43,783 nucleotides of DNA, from NCBI GenBank assembly GCA_938005265.1, contig CALLOA010000043.1, positions 1 through 43,783 of the forward strand, given 5' to 3'. A program made the translations under genes and the position numbers. Shown here one piece after another: positions 1-8,160 of the stretch. Position 1 is the stretch's first letter; each line of letters starts with the position of its first letter. The stretch comes from an uncultured Granulosicoccaceae bacterium (GTDB taxonomy: Bacteria > Pseudomonadota > Gammaproteobacteria > Granulosicoccales > Granulosicoccaceae). Below the pieces are notes generated by a model, which saw only the letters and a list, made by a program, of their open reading frames with translations, made no database searches and had not been told where the DNA came from.

Positions 1-818
1 GCGACCGCCAGTATGGTGGGAGAGATCTGTTCACGTATGCCCGACCACATCTGACGTGGAATCGTACGTTGCTCAACATCGGCCAGAAACAATACGGCAA
101 CGATCTCATCCAGTGACGTCATAAAGGCAAACAAGGCACCGGAAATCATGCCAGGTGCTATCAATGGCATGATGACTTTCCGAAAGGTAGTCCAGCCATT
201 AGCACCCAGATTTTGAGACGCTCTGATCAGCGAGCGATCGAAACCAACGAGGGTTGCTGTCACAGTAATAATCACAAACGGCACACCCAGCGTCACGTGA
301 GCGAGTATTACGCCGAGGTAGGTTCCGGTCAATCTGACATCTGAATAGAAAAAGAACATACCGGTTGCCGTGATAACCAGGGGTACGATCATGGGTGATA
401 TCAGCAGGCTGGTTATCAGTGAACGTGCTGGCATATTGGATTGTGAAAGACCCAGTGCCGCCAGCGTACCGAGGAATGTGGCAATAGCGGTTGAACAAAT
501 CGCAATAAAAAAAGAATTGCGAGTGGCTCGTATCCATTGCCCGTTATTCCATACATCAGCCCACCACTTTGCGGATTCAGTTTCGTCCGGATTAGCCATG
601 CCATTGGTAAAGATATCTTTGTACCAACGCAGTGAATAAGCATCCGGGTCAAACTTGAGCATACCCTCGGTAAACGAAAAGTAGGGCTCCACATTAAACG
701 ACAGGGGGACAATGATTAGCACCGGCAGTATCAGGAACAATAAAATTGCACCGCACACCAGCAGATAGAGGCCATGCAAAAGGCGCTCTGTAAAAGTTGC
801 ATAAGGTGGTAAGGCCAT
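1..818 (-). CDS. ABC transporter permease, PotC-like (3' end cut by window edge)
   Basis: Inner-membrane permease of a spermidine/putrescine-type importer. Translation from the ATG at 818 stays open to base 1, so at least 272 codons are seen and the stop lies outside. The product starts MALPPYATFTERLL, has a first membrane helix (VCGAILLFLILPVLIIV), a short periplasmic part rich in aromatic residues, and further helices. The cytoplasmic EAA loop for ATPase docking is clear near the visible end (RASQNLGANGWTTFRKVIMP). This matches the PotC/YdcV half of the BPD_transp_1 family. It begins 17 bp after the PotB-like gene and is surely cotranscribed with it. An AGAGG-like element lies about 10 nt before the ATG. 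The family is certain; the substrate is not, because PotC-like permeases serve polyamines, opines and other amines or organic acids. Confidence 0.9.
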   Translation of the reverse strand, partial: MALPPYATFTERLLHGLYLLVCGAILLFLILPVLIIVPLSFNVEPYFSFTEGMLKFDPDAYSLRWYKDIFTNGMANPDETESAKWWADVWNNGQWIRATRNSFFIAICSTAIATFLGTLAALGLSQSNMPARSLITSLLISPMIVPLVITATGMFFFYSDVRLTGTYLGVILAHVTLGVPFVIITVTATLVGFDRSLIRASQNLGANGWTTFRKVIMPLIAPGMISGALFAFMTSLDEIVAVLFLADVEQRTIPRQMWSGIREQISPTILAV

Positions 819-835
819 AGCCGTTTCTGCCTCTG

Positions 836-2131
836 TTACCCGAACTTCAGGTTATCGACACCAATGAATTTGTTGTAGAGCCAGTACAACACCAATATCA
901 CCACGAGCAAAAGCGTACCCAGCGCTGCCGCCAGTGACCAGTTACCCGAGCTACGCACGTGAAATGCAATCAGGTTGGATATTAACAAGCCGTCCTGCCC
1001 ACCGACCAGTGCCGGTGTTATGTAATAACCAATTGCAAGAATAAATACCAGTAGCGTACCGGCCGCAACCCCCGGTAAAGTCTGTGGCAAGTAGATGCGG
1101 CGAAAAGAATAAGCCCAACTGCCTCCCATCGAGCGCGCCGCGCGCATATAGCTGGGCGGGATGGTTTTCATTACCGAGAACAACGGCAACACCATAAAAG
1201 GCAACAGGATATGCACCATAGCTATGATGGTGCCTGTCTGGTTGTAAATCATTTGCGGGCGACTATCATCGCCGATGACATTGGCCCAGACCAGAATGTT
1301 ATTGATAATGCCGTTGCTCTGAAGTATTGCGATCCAGGCTGTGGTTCTGACCAGCAGCGATGTCCAGAACGGCAACAGCACCATAATCATCAATAGATTC
1401 GATGTTTTAAGCGGTAGTACCGAAAGCAGGTAGGAGACCGGATAGGCCAGCACCAGGCAGATACCGGTAATCAGTGCGGAAAGCCATAGGGTACGCCAGA
1501 AGATATTGACGTAGATTTGTAGCTCTTCCTTTTTTGCAACCACGTTGCCATCGATATCGTAAGTGCGGTCCAGTGCCGCCACATAGAAGGTTGCAGTATT
1601 CTCGTTTGATACCCGTTTCAAGGTTTGCCAAAGCAGTGGATTGTTCCACTTTTTGTGCAGATCAAGCACCACTTCTTTATAGGGCCCCTCTTCCACCTTG
1701 GCGAGTTTGCGAGAGGCTGACTTAAACAAGCTGCCAGTGCCGGGAATTTCATAATTTACACGCACACCCACATTAGCAACTGTTTTACCAATCTCGCGAA
1801 CTTTGCGAGCTGCTTGCATATCAGTCACAAAGGCTTCAAAAACAGCTTCATCCGGGTAGTCGGAAGAAGTCTCGTCCCAGGATTGAATCGCCGTGGCGAA
1901 ATTCGGCAGCACATTGGCAACGGTTGGATTGTTTACTGATCGCACCAGCATTTTACCGATGGGAAAAACAAAAGTTATCACCAGGAAAGCCAGCAACGGA
2001 ACAGTCAGCATAAAAGCACGAATGCGCTGGCGCCGGGTGGTTCTGGCAAGCTTCTGCTTGAGTGGTACACCATCATCAGCGATAAGCGGTGCTGACGGGT
2101 TTGATGTTAGATCGTGAGCCGCAGTAGCCAT
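836..2131 (-). CDS. ABC transporter permease, PotB-like, with large periplasmic insert
   Basis: Inner-membrane permease partner of the PotC-like gene, 431 residues against about 280-310 for classical PotB. The N-terminus is cytoplasmic and basic, followed by one helix at about 37-58. A roughly 150-residue hydrophilic segment then runs to about residue 210 before the remaining five helices. The EAA loop is visible near residues 330-350 (RAARSMGGSWAYSFRRIYLP). The long insert between the first two helices is a known feature of one PotB-like subgroup and could contact the binding protein. The start ATG at 2131 has AAGG seven bases upstream. The gene sits after the binding-protein gene and a strong hairpin, and 17 bp before the PotC-like gene. 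I infer an amine or organic-acid importer; the substrate cannot be read from the sequence. Confidence 0.9.
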   Translation of the reverse strand: MATAAHDLTSNPSAPLIADDGVPLKQKLARTTRRQRIRAFMLTVPLLAFLVITFVFPIGKMLVRSVNNPTVANVLPNFATAIQSWDETSSDYPDEAVFEAFVTDMQAARKVREIGKTVANVGVRVNYEIPGTGSLFKSASRKLAKVEEGPYKEVVLDLHKKWNNPLLWQTLKRVSNENTATFYVAALDRTYDIDGNVVAKKEELQIYVNIFWRTLWLSALITGICLVLAYPVSYLLSVLPLKTSNLLMIMVLLPFWTSLLVRTTAWIAILQSNGIINNILVWANVIGDDSRPQMIYNQTGTIIAMVHILLPFMVLPLFSVMKTIPPSYMRAARSMGGSWAYSFRRIYLPQTLPGVAAGTLLVFILAIGYYITPALVGGQDGLLISNLIAFHVRSSGNWSLAAALGTLLLVVILVLYWLYNKFIGVDNLKFG

Positions 2132-2270
2132 GGTTCGACCTTCGAGGACAGCAGGTTCTACCTGACTGGAAAGATTAAACGGATGGGAGTAATGCTAATG
2201 CGCCGACGTCCCGGAAGTGCCACATTCAAATCTAATTGAACACGGCAACAACCGGGAAGAGTCGGCTAAC

Positions 2271-2317
2271 TTCACTTTTTTATTCCACGGACAAGTAGTC
2301 CGTGAATCAAAAGTGAA
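2271..2317 (-). terminator. Stem-loop directly after the binding-protein gene (attenuator or mRNA stabiliser)
   Basis: The hairpin begins one base after the stop of the binding-protein gene. An inner stem CACGGAC/GTCCGTG (2286-2292 with 2298-2304, 5-nt loop) is enclosed by an outer TTCACTTTT/AAAAGTGAA stem (2271-2279 with 2309-2317). On the minus strand it is followed by an A-rich rather than a U-rich run, so partial termination or 3'-end protection of the upstream mRNA is likelier than full termination. Such elements commonly let periplasmic binding proteins outnumber their permeases. Confidence 0.65.
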
Positions 2318-2318
2318 A

Positions 2319-3407
2319 TTACTTAGCCAGCCAGGCGTTAAAACGCTCGCTCAACTGATCCTGATTGTCAGCCCAGAATTCAAAATCATTCTGCAGGGCA
2401 TTGGTCAGGTTAGCTTCGGCTGTAGGCATTTGCGGAGCCATATCGATGTCTTTATTGTGGAATTTACCCACTAAAGGACCGGAAGAAACACGCGCCGGGC
2501 CATAAGAGATGTATGACGCTTGTGCTGCCAGCTGCTCAGTTGCAGTTGAGAACGCGACAAAGTCCATAGCGGCTTCTTTGTTAGGCGTGCCTTTTGGCAC
2601 AACCCACAAGTCCAGATCGTATACCTGACCGTCCCATACAATTTCAAACTCTCTGTCTTCACCGGCAACAGCATTGAAGATACGGCCGTTGTATGCAGTG
2701 GTAATAGCTACTTCGCCATCAGCCAGCAGTTGTGGCGGTTGAGCACCTGCTTCCCACCAGACAACTTCGTCTTTGATGCTGTCGAGTTTTGCAAAAGCAC
2801 GATCAACGCCTTCGTCAGTACCGAGTACTTCGTAAACGTCACCAGCAGGTACGCCATCAGCCATCAAAGCCATTTCGAGGTTGGCTTTAGGGTTCTTGCG
2901 AAGACCACGCTTGCCGGGGAATTTAGCTGTGTCGAAAAAGTCTGCGATAGTGGCAGGACCTTCAGCCATTTTGGCTTTGTCGTATGCGAATATGGTTGAC
3001 CAGACGATGCTGGCTACGGCGCAGTCATAGAGAGTGCCTGGCAGGAAATCATCAGTGGCAGGTGTGCCATCAGGCGCGGCAGGCAATGAGCTGTGGTCCA
3101 TTTCTTCCAGCAGACCTTCGTCACAGGCACGAATCGCATCAGAAAGTTCAACATCCACAACGTCCCAGCTGACATTACCAGCTTCTACCTGTGCTTTGAT
3201 TTCAGCGATGCCACCGTTGTAATCTTCAGACTTGATCTGGTTGCCAGTAGCAGCAATCCAAGGCTTGTGATAAGCCTCAACCTGAGATTTGGTGTAAGCA
3301 CCACCCCAGGAAACTACAGTGATTGAATCGGCAGCTTGAACGCCGAACGCACTCACTGCGAGCGCAATACCGGACGCAACCGGTATCAGTTTGTTTGACA
3401 ATTTCAT
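2319..3407 (-). CDS. Periplasmic substrate-binding protein, PotD-like
   Basis: Extracellular solute-binding protein (SBP family 1, PotD/PotF class), 362 residues, the normal size. A Sec signal peptide covers about residues 1-25, with cleavage after VQA before ADSITVVSWGG. That N-terminus is typical of PotD-like proteins, as are the following lines on binding of a small ligand between two lobes (for example WSTIFAYDK and EVAITTAYNGR). The acidic residue that binds a polyamine amine group cannot be assigned without an alignment, so the ligand stays open. The start is well supported: AGGGGG lies seven bases before the ATG. It is placed between the ATPase and permease genes, and a strong hairpin immediately follows its stop, consistent with high expression of this component. 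Confidence 0.93.
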   Translation of the reverse strand: MKLSNKLIPVASGIALAVSAFGVQAADSITVVSWGGAYTKSQVEAYHKPWIAATGNQIKSEDYNGGIAEIKAQVEAGNVSWDVVDVELSDAIRACDEGLLEEMDHSSLPAAPDGTPATDDFLPGTLYDCAVASIVWSTIFAYDKAKMAEGPATIADFFDTAKFPGKRGLRKNPKANLEMALMADGVPAGDVYEVLGTDEGVDRAFAKLDSIKDEVVWWEAGAQPPQLLADGEVAITTAYNGRIFNAVAGEDREFEIVWDGQVYDLDLWVVPKGTPNKEAAMDFVAFSTATEQLAAQASYISYGPARVSSGPLVGKFHNKDIDMAPQMPTAEANLTNALQNDFEFWADNQDQLSERFNAWLAK

Positions 3408-3725
3408 TATTGGACCCCCTTAGGGTTAAGCAATGGTTGTTAGTACTGTGTTTTATCAATAATGCGGTCAATCAAGCAGCTATTAAAAATGCTTGAAGGC
3501 CACTTATTCCAGCTGGTGTTCTACAACGGCTACAACGGCAAAATTACGCAACAGGAACTCACAGGGATAATTCCTCTCACACCAGCCCAACACAAGCTCG
3601 CCTATCGTAACAAATATGCGTCGCTTTGCCTGCATGTAGGCCTCTAAATGGTACTGCTGTGGCGCAATTTGCCTATATACGACAATTTTGTGAATTGTTC
3701 GCCATCTTGTTCGCAAACGGGCAGA
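3408..3725 (-). other. 318-bp gap between ATPase and binding-protein genes
   Basis: No gene is supported here. The part nearest the binding-protein gene (about 3408-3500) is AT-rich and could hold a promoter that boosts the binding protein independently of the ATPase gene. I see TTGATT/TTGACC-like hexamers on the minus strand but no well-spaced -10, so no promoter is called. Confidence 0.4.
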
Positions 3726-4850
3726 CTAGCTGGCAAGCGCCCGGCAATCCGCGGCTAACCACCCGATTGGCGCTTCCACGCCCTCTTGAAGGGCAGATTT
3801 ATCCGCTGAGTTGGGGACCTTTACAATAAATTCATCATTACCGCACACCATCATACGCGCGCGGATATGGTCCCCCAGATAGATCAGTTCCTGCACCTTG
3901 GCCTGGACAATATTCTCGACACCACCGGCTTGCGGGTTGATGTAGACGCGCTCGGGGCGCAATGACAGGGTGCATTGCTCACCCTTACTTTTTATGTTTA
4001 CAACCAATGCCTTGATCACCGTTCCGTCGCCCACACGAACGGTGCAATAATCCCCGTTGATTTCTTCAACCACACCCTGCAAGCGATTATTTTCACCGAT
4101 AAACTGGGCAACAAAGGCATTTTCCGGGCGTTCATAAAGGTCAGCCGGTGGCGCTAGCTGCTGCACAACACCATCGTTGAATACCGCGATACGGTTGGAC
4201 ATCGTCAACGCTTCACTCTGGTCGTGGGTCACATAAACTACAGTAACGCCCAACTGCTCGTGGATATGTTTTATTTCATACTGCATCTGCTCTCGCAGGT
4301 TCTTGTCCAGTGCACCCAGTGGTTCATCCATCAGTACCAGATCGGGGTCAAACACCAATGCACGGGCAACCGCAACACGCTGTTGCTGCCCGCCTGAAAG
4401 CTGCGCCGGGCGGCGATGCCCGAAACCATCAAGCTGCACCATGGATAAGGCCCGATCAATGCGCTTTTTACGATCAGTCGAATTCATCGATCGCACTTCC
4501 AACGGAAAGGCCAGATTTTCAGCGACCGACATATGCGGAAAAAGTGCGTAATTCTGGAACACCATACCGATGCCACGCTTGTGGGGAGCAACGTTGTTGA
4601 TCGGCTGGTTATCGAGGAAAATTTCACCGTGGGTCGCGGGCTCAAATCCGGCCAGCATCATCAGGCAAGTCGTTTTGCCTGAGCCGGACGGGCCCAGCAT
4701 GGTTAGAAATTCACCGCGCTCTACATCCAGGTTCAGGTCTTTGACGACAAGTACCTCGCCGTCATAGCTCTTCTGGACATTGACGAACCGTACCAGTGGA
4801 TCACCAGCAGAATTCGAGGATACTGTTTCAGCAGCAGATTTTTCAGACAT
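3726..4850 (-). CDS. ABC transporter ATP-binding protein, PotA-like
   Basis: Cytoplasmic ATPase that powers the importer, 374 residues, normal for PotA/UgpC-type subunits. Visible motifs in order: Walker A GPSGSGKT (53-60), Q-loop VFQN (97-100), signature LSGGQQQRVAVARAL (151-165), Walker B LVLMDEP (171-177), D-loop GALD, and the H-loop VTHD (207-210). A C-terminal TOBE-type domain follows (about 275-360). All catalytic residues are present. It is the first gene of the transporter set on the minus strand, about 230 bp after the dehydrogenase gene and separated from it by a hairpin terminator, so it probably has its own promoter in that gap. The ribosome site before the ATG is weak (GTAAGAACC). 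Confidence 0.94.
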   Translation of the reverse strand: MSEKSAAETVSSNSAGDPLVRFVNVQKSYDGEVLVVKDLNLDVERGEFLTMLGPSGSGKTTCLMMLAGFEPATHGEIFLDNQPINNVAPHKRGIGMVFQNYALFPHMSVAENLAFPLEVRSMNSTDRKKRIDRALSMVQLDGFGHRRPAQLSGGQQQRVAVARALVFDPDLVLMDEPLGALDKNLREQMQYEIKHIHEQLGVTVVYVTHDQSEALTMSNRIAVFNDGVVQQLAPPADLYERPENAFVAQFIGENNRLQGVVEEINGDYCTVRVGDGTVIKALVVNIKSKGEQCTLSLRPERVYINPQAGGVENIVQAKVQELIYLGDHIRARMMVCGNDEFIVKVPNSADKSALQEGVEAPIGWLAADCRALAS

Positions 4851-4977
4851 GGTTCTTACATTTGCTGGTTAGAGACCACGGCAGAAACAAGCAACAACGC
4901 AGTTGGCGAAGCCTGCCGAGAATCGTACTCAATGACTAGAATGAAGTTTACTGAATCTCCGCCATCCACAGTTGGGT

Positions 4978-5005
4978 AAAAAGGCCGTTTTAACAGCCTT
5001 TTTTT
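4978..5005 (-). terminator. Rho-independent terminator after the dehydrogenase gene
   Basis: AAAAAGGC (4978-4985) pairs with GCCTTTTT (4996-5003) around a 10-nt loop. The A-tract and T-tract make it usable on both strands. It lies about 80 nt past the end of the minus-strand dehydrogenase gene and upstream of the ATPase gene, so it separates the two transcription units. Confidence 0.65.
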
Positions 5006-5083
5006 GTCATTTAGCTAAGTAAAAGTCGCATTTGTGACTGATTTGCGACATTACGCGTCACATTAGCAGCGATTGAACCCGAT

Positions 5084-5962
5084 TTACGAGGGAGCATCAG
5101 GCAGGCGCGCCAACAGACTGCTGGTATCCCAGCGACCGCCGCCCATTTTCTGCACTTCACTGTAAAACTGATCAACCATGGCCGCCACTGGCAGGCTTGC
5201 ATTGTTATTGCGCGCCTCATCCAGTGCAATTCCTAAATCCTTGCGCATCCAGTCCACCGCAAAACCATGGTCGAATTGACGCTCCAGCATGGTTTCATAG
5301 CGATTTTCCATCTGCCATGACTGCGCAGCCCCTTTTGAAATACTTTCAATAACCGCTTTTCCATCAAGGCCGGCACACTCGGCGAAATGCAAGCCCTCTG
5401 CGAGTCCCTGCACCAACCCGGCAATACATATCTGGTTGACCATTTTGGTGAGCTGCCCAGCACCACAGTCTCCCATCAGCTTAACCGACTTTGCATAGTG
5501 GTCCATATAGGGCACAGCCTTATCGAAAGTGGCCTGATCACCACCACACATCACGGTGAGTTGGCCATTCTCCGCCCCTGCCTGACCGCCACTTACAGGC
5601 GCATCAACAAAACCGAAACCCAATTCAGATGCGACAGAGTGGAGTTCACGTGCCACCGTAGCCGATGCCGTTGTATGGTCTACAAATACACTGCCGGATT
5701 GCATGCCGGCGAAGGCGCCGTCATCGCCCAAAACCACTGATCGCAAATCATTGTCATTGCCAACACAGGCCATAACATAGTCGCAACCGGCAGCGGCCTC
5801 ACGTGGCGTGGCGTGCGCCGAGCCACCGTATTCTTTGACCCAGCTTTCTGCCTTGCTAGCGGTGCGGTTATACACCGAGACATCAAGACCGGCCTTGGAC
5901 AGATATCCAGCCATTGGATACCCCATTACACCCAGCCCCAAAAAGGCAACTTTTGTCGTCAT
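5084..5962 (-). CDS. NAD(P)-dependent beta-hydroxyacid dehydrogenase
   Basis: Soluble oxidoreductase of the 3-hydroxyisobutyrate / tartronate-semialdehyde reductase family, 292 residues, normal length. The N-terminal Rossmann domain opens with GLGVMG (9-14). The substrate loop DAPVSGGQAGAENGQLTV starts at residue 120, and the catalytic lysine is K173 in LTKMVNQ. The all-helical C-terminal domain has the usual GFAVDWMRKDLGIALDEA region. The start is well supported by GGGGAT upstream of the ATG at 5962. These enzymes interconvert short hydroxyacids and semialdehydes; members include MmsB, GarR and the sulfolactaldehyde reductase YihU, and the exact substrate cannot be told here. It lies upstream of the ABC importer in the same direction but behind a terminator, so a shared pathway is only suggested. 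Confidence 0.9.
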   Translation of the reverse strand: MTTKVAFLGLGVMGYPMAGYLSKAGLDVSVYNRTASKAESWVKEYGGSAHATPREAAAGCDYVMACVGNDNDLRSVVLGDDGAFAGMQSGSVFVDHTTASATVARELHSVASELGFGFVDAPVSGGQAGAENGQLTVMCGGDQATFDKAVPYMDHYAKSVKLMGDCGAGQLTKMVNQICIAGLVQGLAEGLHFAECAGLDGKAVIESISKGAAQSWQMENRYETMLERQFDHGFAVDWMRKDLGIALDEARNNNASLPVAAMVDQFYSEVQKMGGGRWDTSSLLARLPDAPS

Positions 5963-6058
5963 TATTTTATCCCCAAATCAATGTATTGCTGCGCACGAGT
6001 GCAACCGAGCCCGCTTAGTAATTGCGTTTTTCCCGGATACCGGATTTTAACACCCGGC

Positions 6059-6499
6059 TCAGCGATCCCGCCATGAACTGCTGCCATTGCCCTCGGCGGG
6101 CCGCCGCCGCAGTGAACTCAGAAACAACCCCAGCCCCCCGAAACAAAGAACGAATATCACCAGAAGATCAAACGCACTCATGGGTCGAAAGGTGAAATTA
6201 ACGGAAGCGATCACGCCGAAGATCAGCGCTATGAGACTGCCTGCTGCAAGCAACCAGCCCAGTGGATTGCGCGAGTTATAAAAAATAAATGCCACACCGA
6301 AGATGAAAGGAATCATCACCATACCACTGGTAATACCGAAGCCGCCCACCGAATATAGTGAGTAACCGAAGCCAAATCCGGTTCGAACCACTATTGAATT
6401 AAAAAGCAGATAAAAGCCACCGCACATCATGACCAATCCAAGAAGGAAGGAAACTTCCCCGCCATCGGTACCTCCAGCTCCGCGCATATACCTTACCAC
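6059..6499 (-). CDS. Small four-helix membrane protein, unknown function
   Basis: I do not recognise the family. The product is about 142-146 residues and almost entirely membrane-embedded, with four hydrophobic segments at roughly 17-35, 47-70, 80-97 and 107-127. It is rich in Gly, Phe and Tyr and ends in a basic, Ser-rich tail. The reading frame starts with GTG at 6499, but the ATG at 6487, with AAGG four bases upstream, is an alternative start. It sits alone between the dehydrogenase and two plus-strand membrane genes and is divergent from the latter. Hydrophobic composition and a long frame support a real gene; there is no functional clue. Confidence 0.6.
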   Translation of the reverse strand: MVRYMRGAGGTDGGEVSFLLGLVMMCGGFYLLFNSIVVRTGFGFGYSLYSVGGFGITSGMVMIPFIFGVAFIFYNSRNPLGWLLAAGSLIALIFGVIASVNFTFRPMSAFDLLVIFVLCFGGLGLFLSSLRRRPAEGNGSSSWRDR

Positions 6500-6684
6500 T
6501 CAAACCGAATTGTCGATGTAGCAGTCTAACCGACAGCCACCCGGCTATAAAGGCGAAAACTCGGCAAGACTTCGGGTTTATAATTGCACCGGAACTTGCA
6601 TACAGGTCCTGTTCGTTTGAGAACCTGTACTGACAGCACCTTAAAAATCTGTGCCTGCACAAGTAACAAGGGAGAAAGTTGATT

Positions 6685-7104
6685 ATGGCTTTGCCATTCC
6701 TGGGCCCACTGGTACCGTTAATACCGCTGGTAAAAGTACTGGCACTTGGCAGTGTCAAATTCATTGGCGTGGGAATTGGTGCAGCAGTAGCCCCCGTACT
6801 GACAGCCAATTTCCTGGTGGGCCTTTCTGCCGGTACACCACTTAAGTATGCGCAGTTTCGTCATAAAAAAGGGCTCTTCACCGAGGCCGATTTAAAGTTG
6901 ATTGAGGACGCCAACAATCTGGTGGCTGACAGCATCAATAACGAAGAAAATCATTTAAGCAGAAGCGATGCACGGGAATTTCTCAAAGAAGTTCTGATAG
7001 CTACGGTCGCTGGCATGAAAGAAAGCATCGTATCACTGCCATCACGAATGGCAGAATTTAGCCGGCAGTTGATTGACTTGTGCAAAAAACCTTTTTCTTC
7101 CTAG
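6685..7104 (+). CDS. Small membrane-associated protein, unknown function
   Basis: Unrecognised protein of 139 residues. Residues 1-48 form a long Gly/Val/Pro-rich hydrophobic stretch that could be one or two membrane segments. The rest is soluble, predicted helical and charged (DLKLIEDANNLVADSINNEE and following). I chose the ATG at 6685 because AGGGAGA ends nine bases upstream; a TTG six bases earlier would lie too close to that ribosome site. The next gene starts 12 bp after its stop, so the two are almost certainly cotranscribed and may act together at the inner membrane. No catalytic motif is visible. Confidence 0.7.
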   Translation: MALPFLGPLVPLIPLVKVLALGSVKFIGVGIGAAVAPVLTANFLVGLSAGTPLKYAQFRHKKGLFTEADLKLIEDANNLVADSINNEENHLSRSDAREFLKEVLIATVAGMKESIVSLPSRMAEFSRQLIDLCKKPFSS

Positions 7105-7116
7105 CCTGCGCATCTC

Positions 7117-7896
7117 ATGGTGAAGCAACACAGGCGACCTAACCCCGTGCGACGCATGGAGCAGCGCCTGCTTGCAAAACTGCCGGTCACGATAACGCCG
7201 TTACGATTCAGAATTTTTCTCGGCTACCTATTGCTGCTACTGCTGGCTGTGTATGGCTGGGAGCAGATTACCACGGCCTGGCGCTACGTCTTGACACTGC
7301 TGGCTCCGGCGTTTGCGGTTATCAGTGCACTACTGGCCCTGAAGCTCAGCGTCGTGGCGGTTTCCTTGTTTACGCTCTTGATTTCGTTGCTGAAGGTTCT
7401 GTTTGGATTTCTGACGGTAGTATTAAAACCAGGCATTCTGAAGGCGATCTTTGTTCCACAAATTGTCTCTCTTGCCGCTTGGGCACATGATAAGAGCGAG
7501 CGACTCCAACACCATGTACGCAGGATCTATGACGCAAGCAAGCACGTGATCGAACGCCTGCTTGACTGGTGGGAAACGCAATCGATTATCGACAAAGTCT
7601 TACTGTCAGGCTTTCTCATTCCCCTACTCTTAATCGTTCTTATCGTATTCGTGATCAAACGCGCGCTGACAATCTTTGCCGTAAAAAAACTGACAGAACA
7701 ACTTGTGCAAAGAAGTACAAAACTGGTTCTGAAAAATTTCCACAAACTTCCACTTGTAGGTGGTCTACCCGGAGTCCTTGCGATGCAAACACGTAGATTG
7801 ACTCAAAAAAGGGATCGTGAAGATGTGATGAATGATCTGAAAGCTCTGGGCCGCGAGTTTGACCCTGACGATGAACCTGATCAGAAAAAAGCCTAG
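7117..7896 (+). CDS. Multi-pass membrane protein, unknown function
   Basis: Unrecognised 259-residue protein. After a basic N-terminus there are hydrophobic segments near residues 28-45, 52-85 and 87-112. An amphipathic, charged stretch (about 120-150) contains DKSERLQHHVRRIYD and a Trp-rich turn, and a further helix lies at about 155-178. The C-terminus is soluble and very charged (REFDPDDEPDQKKA). It follows the 139-residue membrane-associated protein by 12 bp and looks like its operon partner. The ATG at 7117 has no strong ribosome site, so translation may be coupled to the upstream gene; an in-frame ATG at 7156 is an alternative. A run of decayed repeats and a perfect hairpin lie downstream. 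Confidence 0.7.
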   Translation: MVKQHRRPNPVRRMEQRLLAKLPVTITPLRFRIFLGYLLLLLLAVYGWEQITTAWRYVLTLLAPAFAVISALLALKLSVVAVSLFTLLISLLKVLFGFLTVVLKPGILKAIFVPQIVSLAAWAHDKSERLQHHVRRIYDASKHVIERLLDWWETQSIIDKVLLSGFLIPLLLIVLIVFVIKRALTIFAVKKLTEQLVQRSTKLVLKNFHKLPLVGGLPGVLAMQTRRLTQKRDREDVMNDLKALGREFDPDDEPDQKKA

Positions 7897-7927
7897 GTTG
7901 CCTGTAGTTTTGCTGTTAAAGGACTAT

Positions 7928-7997
7928 CTATTTTTCAAAACCAACTATTTTTCAAAAAACCACCTATTTGCAAAAAACGTTTATTTCCAAAACCATG
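7928..7997. repeat. Four decayed tandem repeats (about 17-19 bp)
   Basis: Units resembling CTATTTTTCAAAACCAA start at 7928, 7945, 7964 and 7981. They diverge mainly in the A-run and the CCAA/CCAC end. They lie just after the stop of the 259-residue membrane protein and before the 8032-8077 hairpin. Confidence 0.6.
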
Positions 7998-8031
7998 TGC
8001 GAAAAAAACGCTCAGAGAAAAATACAAATCC

Positions 8032-8077
8032 TGCAAATAAAAAAGGCTGCAATTCTCTGCAGCCTTTTTTATTTGCA
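8032..8077 (+). terminator. Perfect 20-bp inverted repeat, bidirectional terminator
   Basis: The left arm (8032-8051, TGCAAATAAAAAAGGCTGCA) is matched 20 for 20 by the right arm at 8058-8077, with a 6-nt loop. GGCTGCA/TGCAGCC form the GC core and the A/T tracts flank it, so it can terminate in both directions. It ends the plus-strand pair of membrane genes. Confidence 0.85.
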
Positions 8078-8090
8078 ATCTTATTTTTTG

Positions 8091-8116
8091 AACCAGCACC
8101 CAAACGAGTGCTGGTT
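8091..8116. other. Middle hairpin of a three-hairpin block
   Basis: AACCAGCAC (8091-8099) pairs perfectly with GTGCTGGTT (8108-8116) around an 8-nt loop. It has no U-tract of its own and lies between the two terminators of the convergent genes. Confidence 0.6.
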
Positions 8117-8160
8117 AAAATCAGTCAGCCAACAAACAAAAAAGGGCTGACCTGATTTTT
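8117..8160 (-). terminator. Terminator of aqpZ
   Basis: AAAATCAGTCAGCC (8117-8130) pairs with GGCTGACCTGATTTT (8145-8159) with one bulged base. On the minus strand the stem begins directly after the aqpZ stop codon and ends in a T-tract, the standard rho-independent form. Confidence 0.75.
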
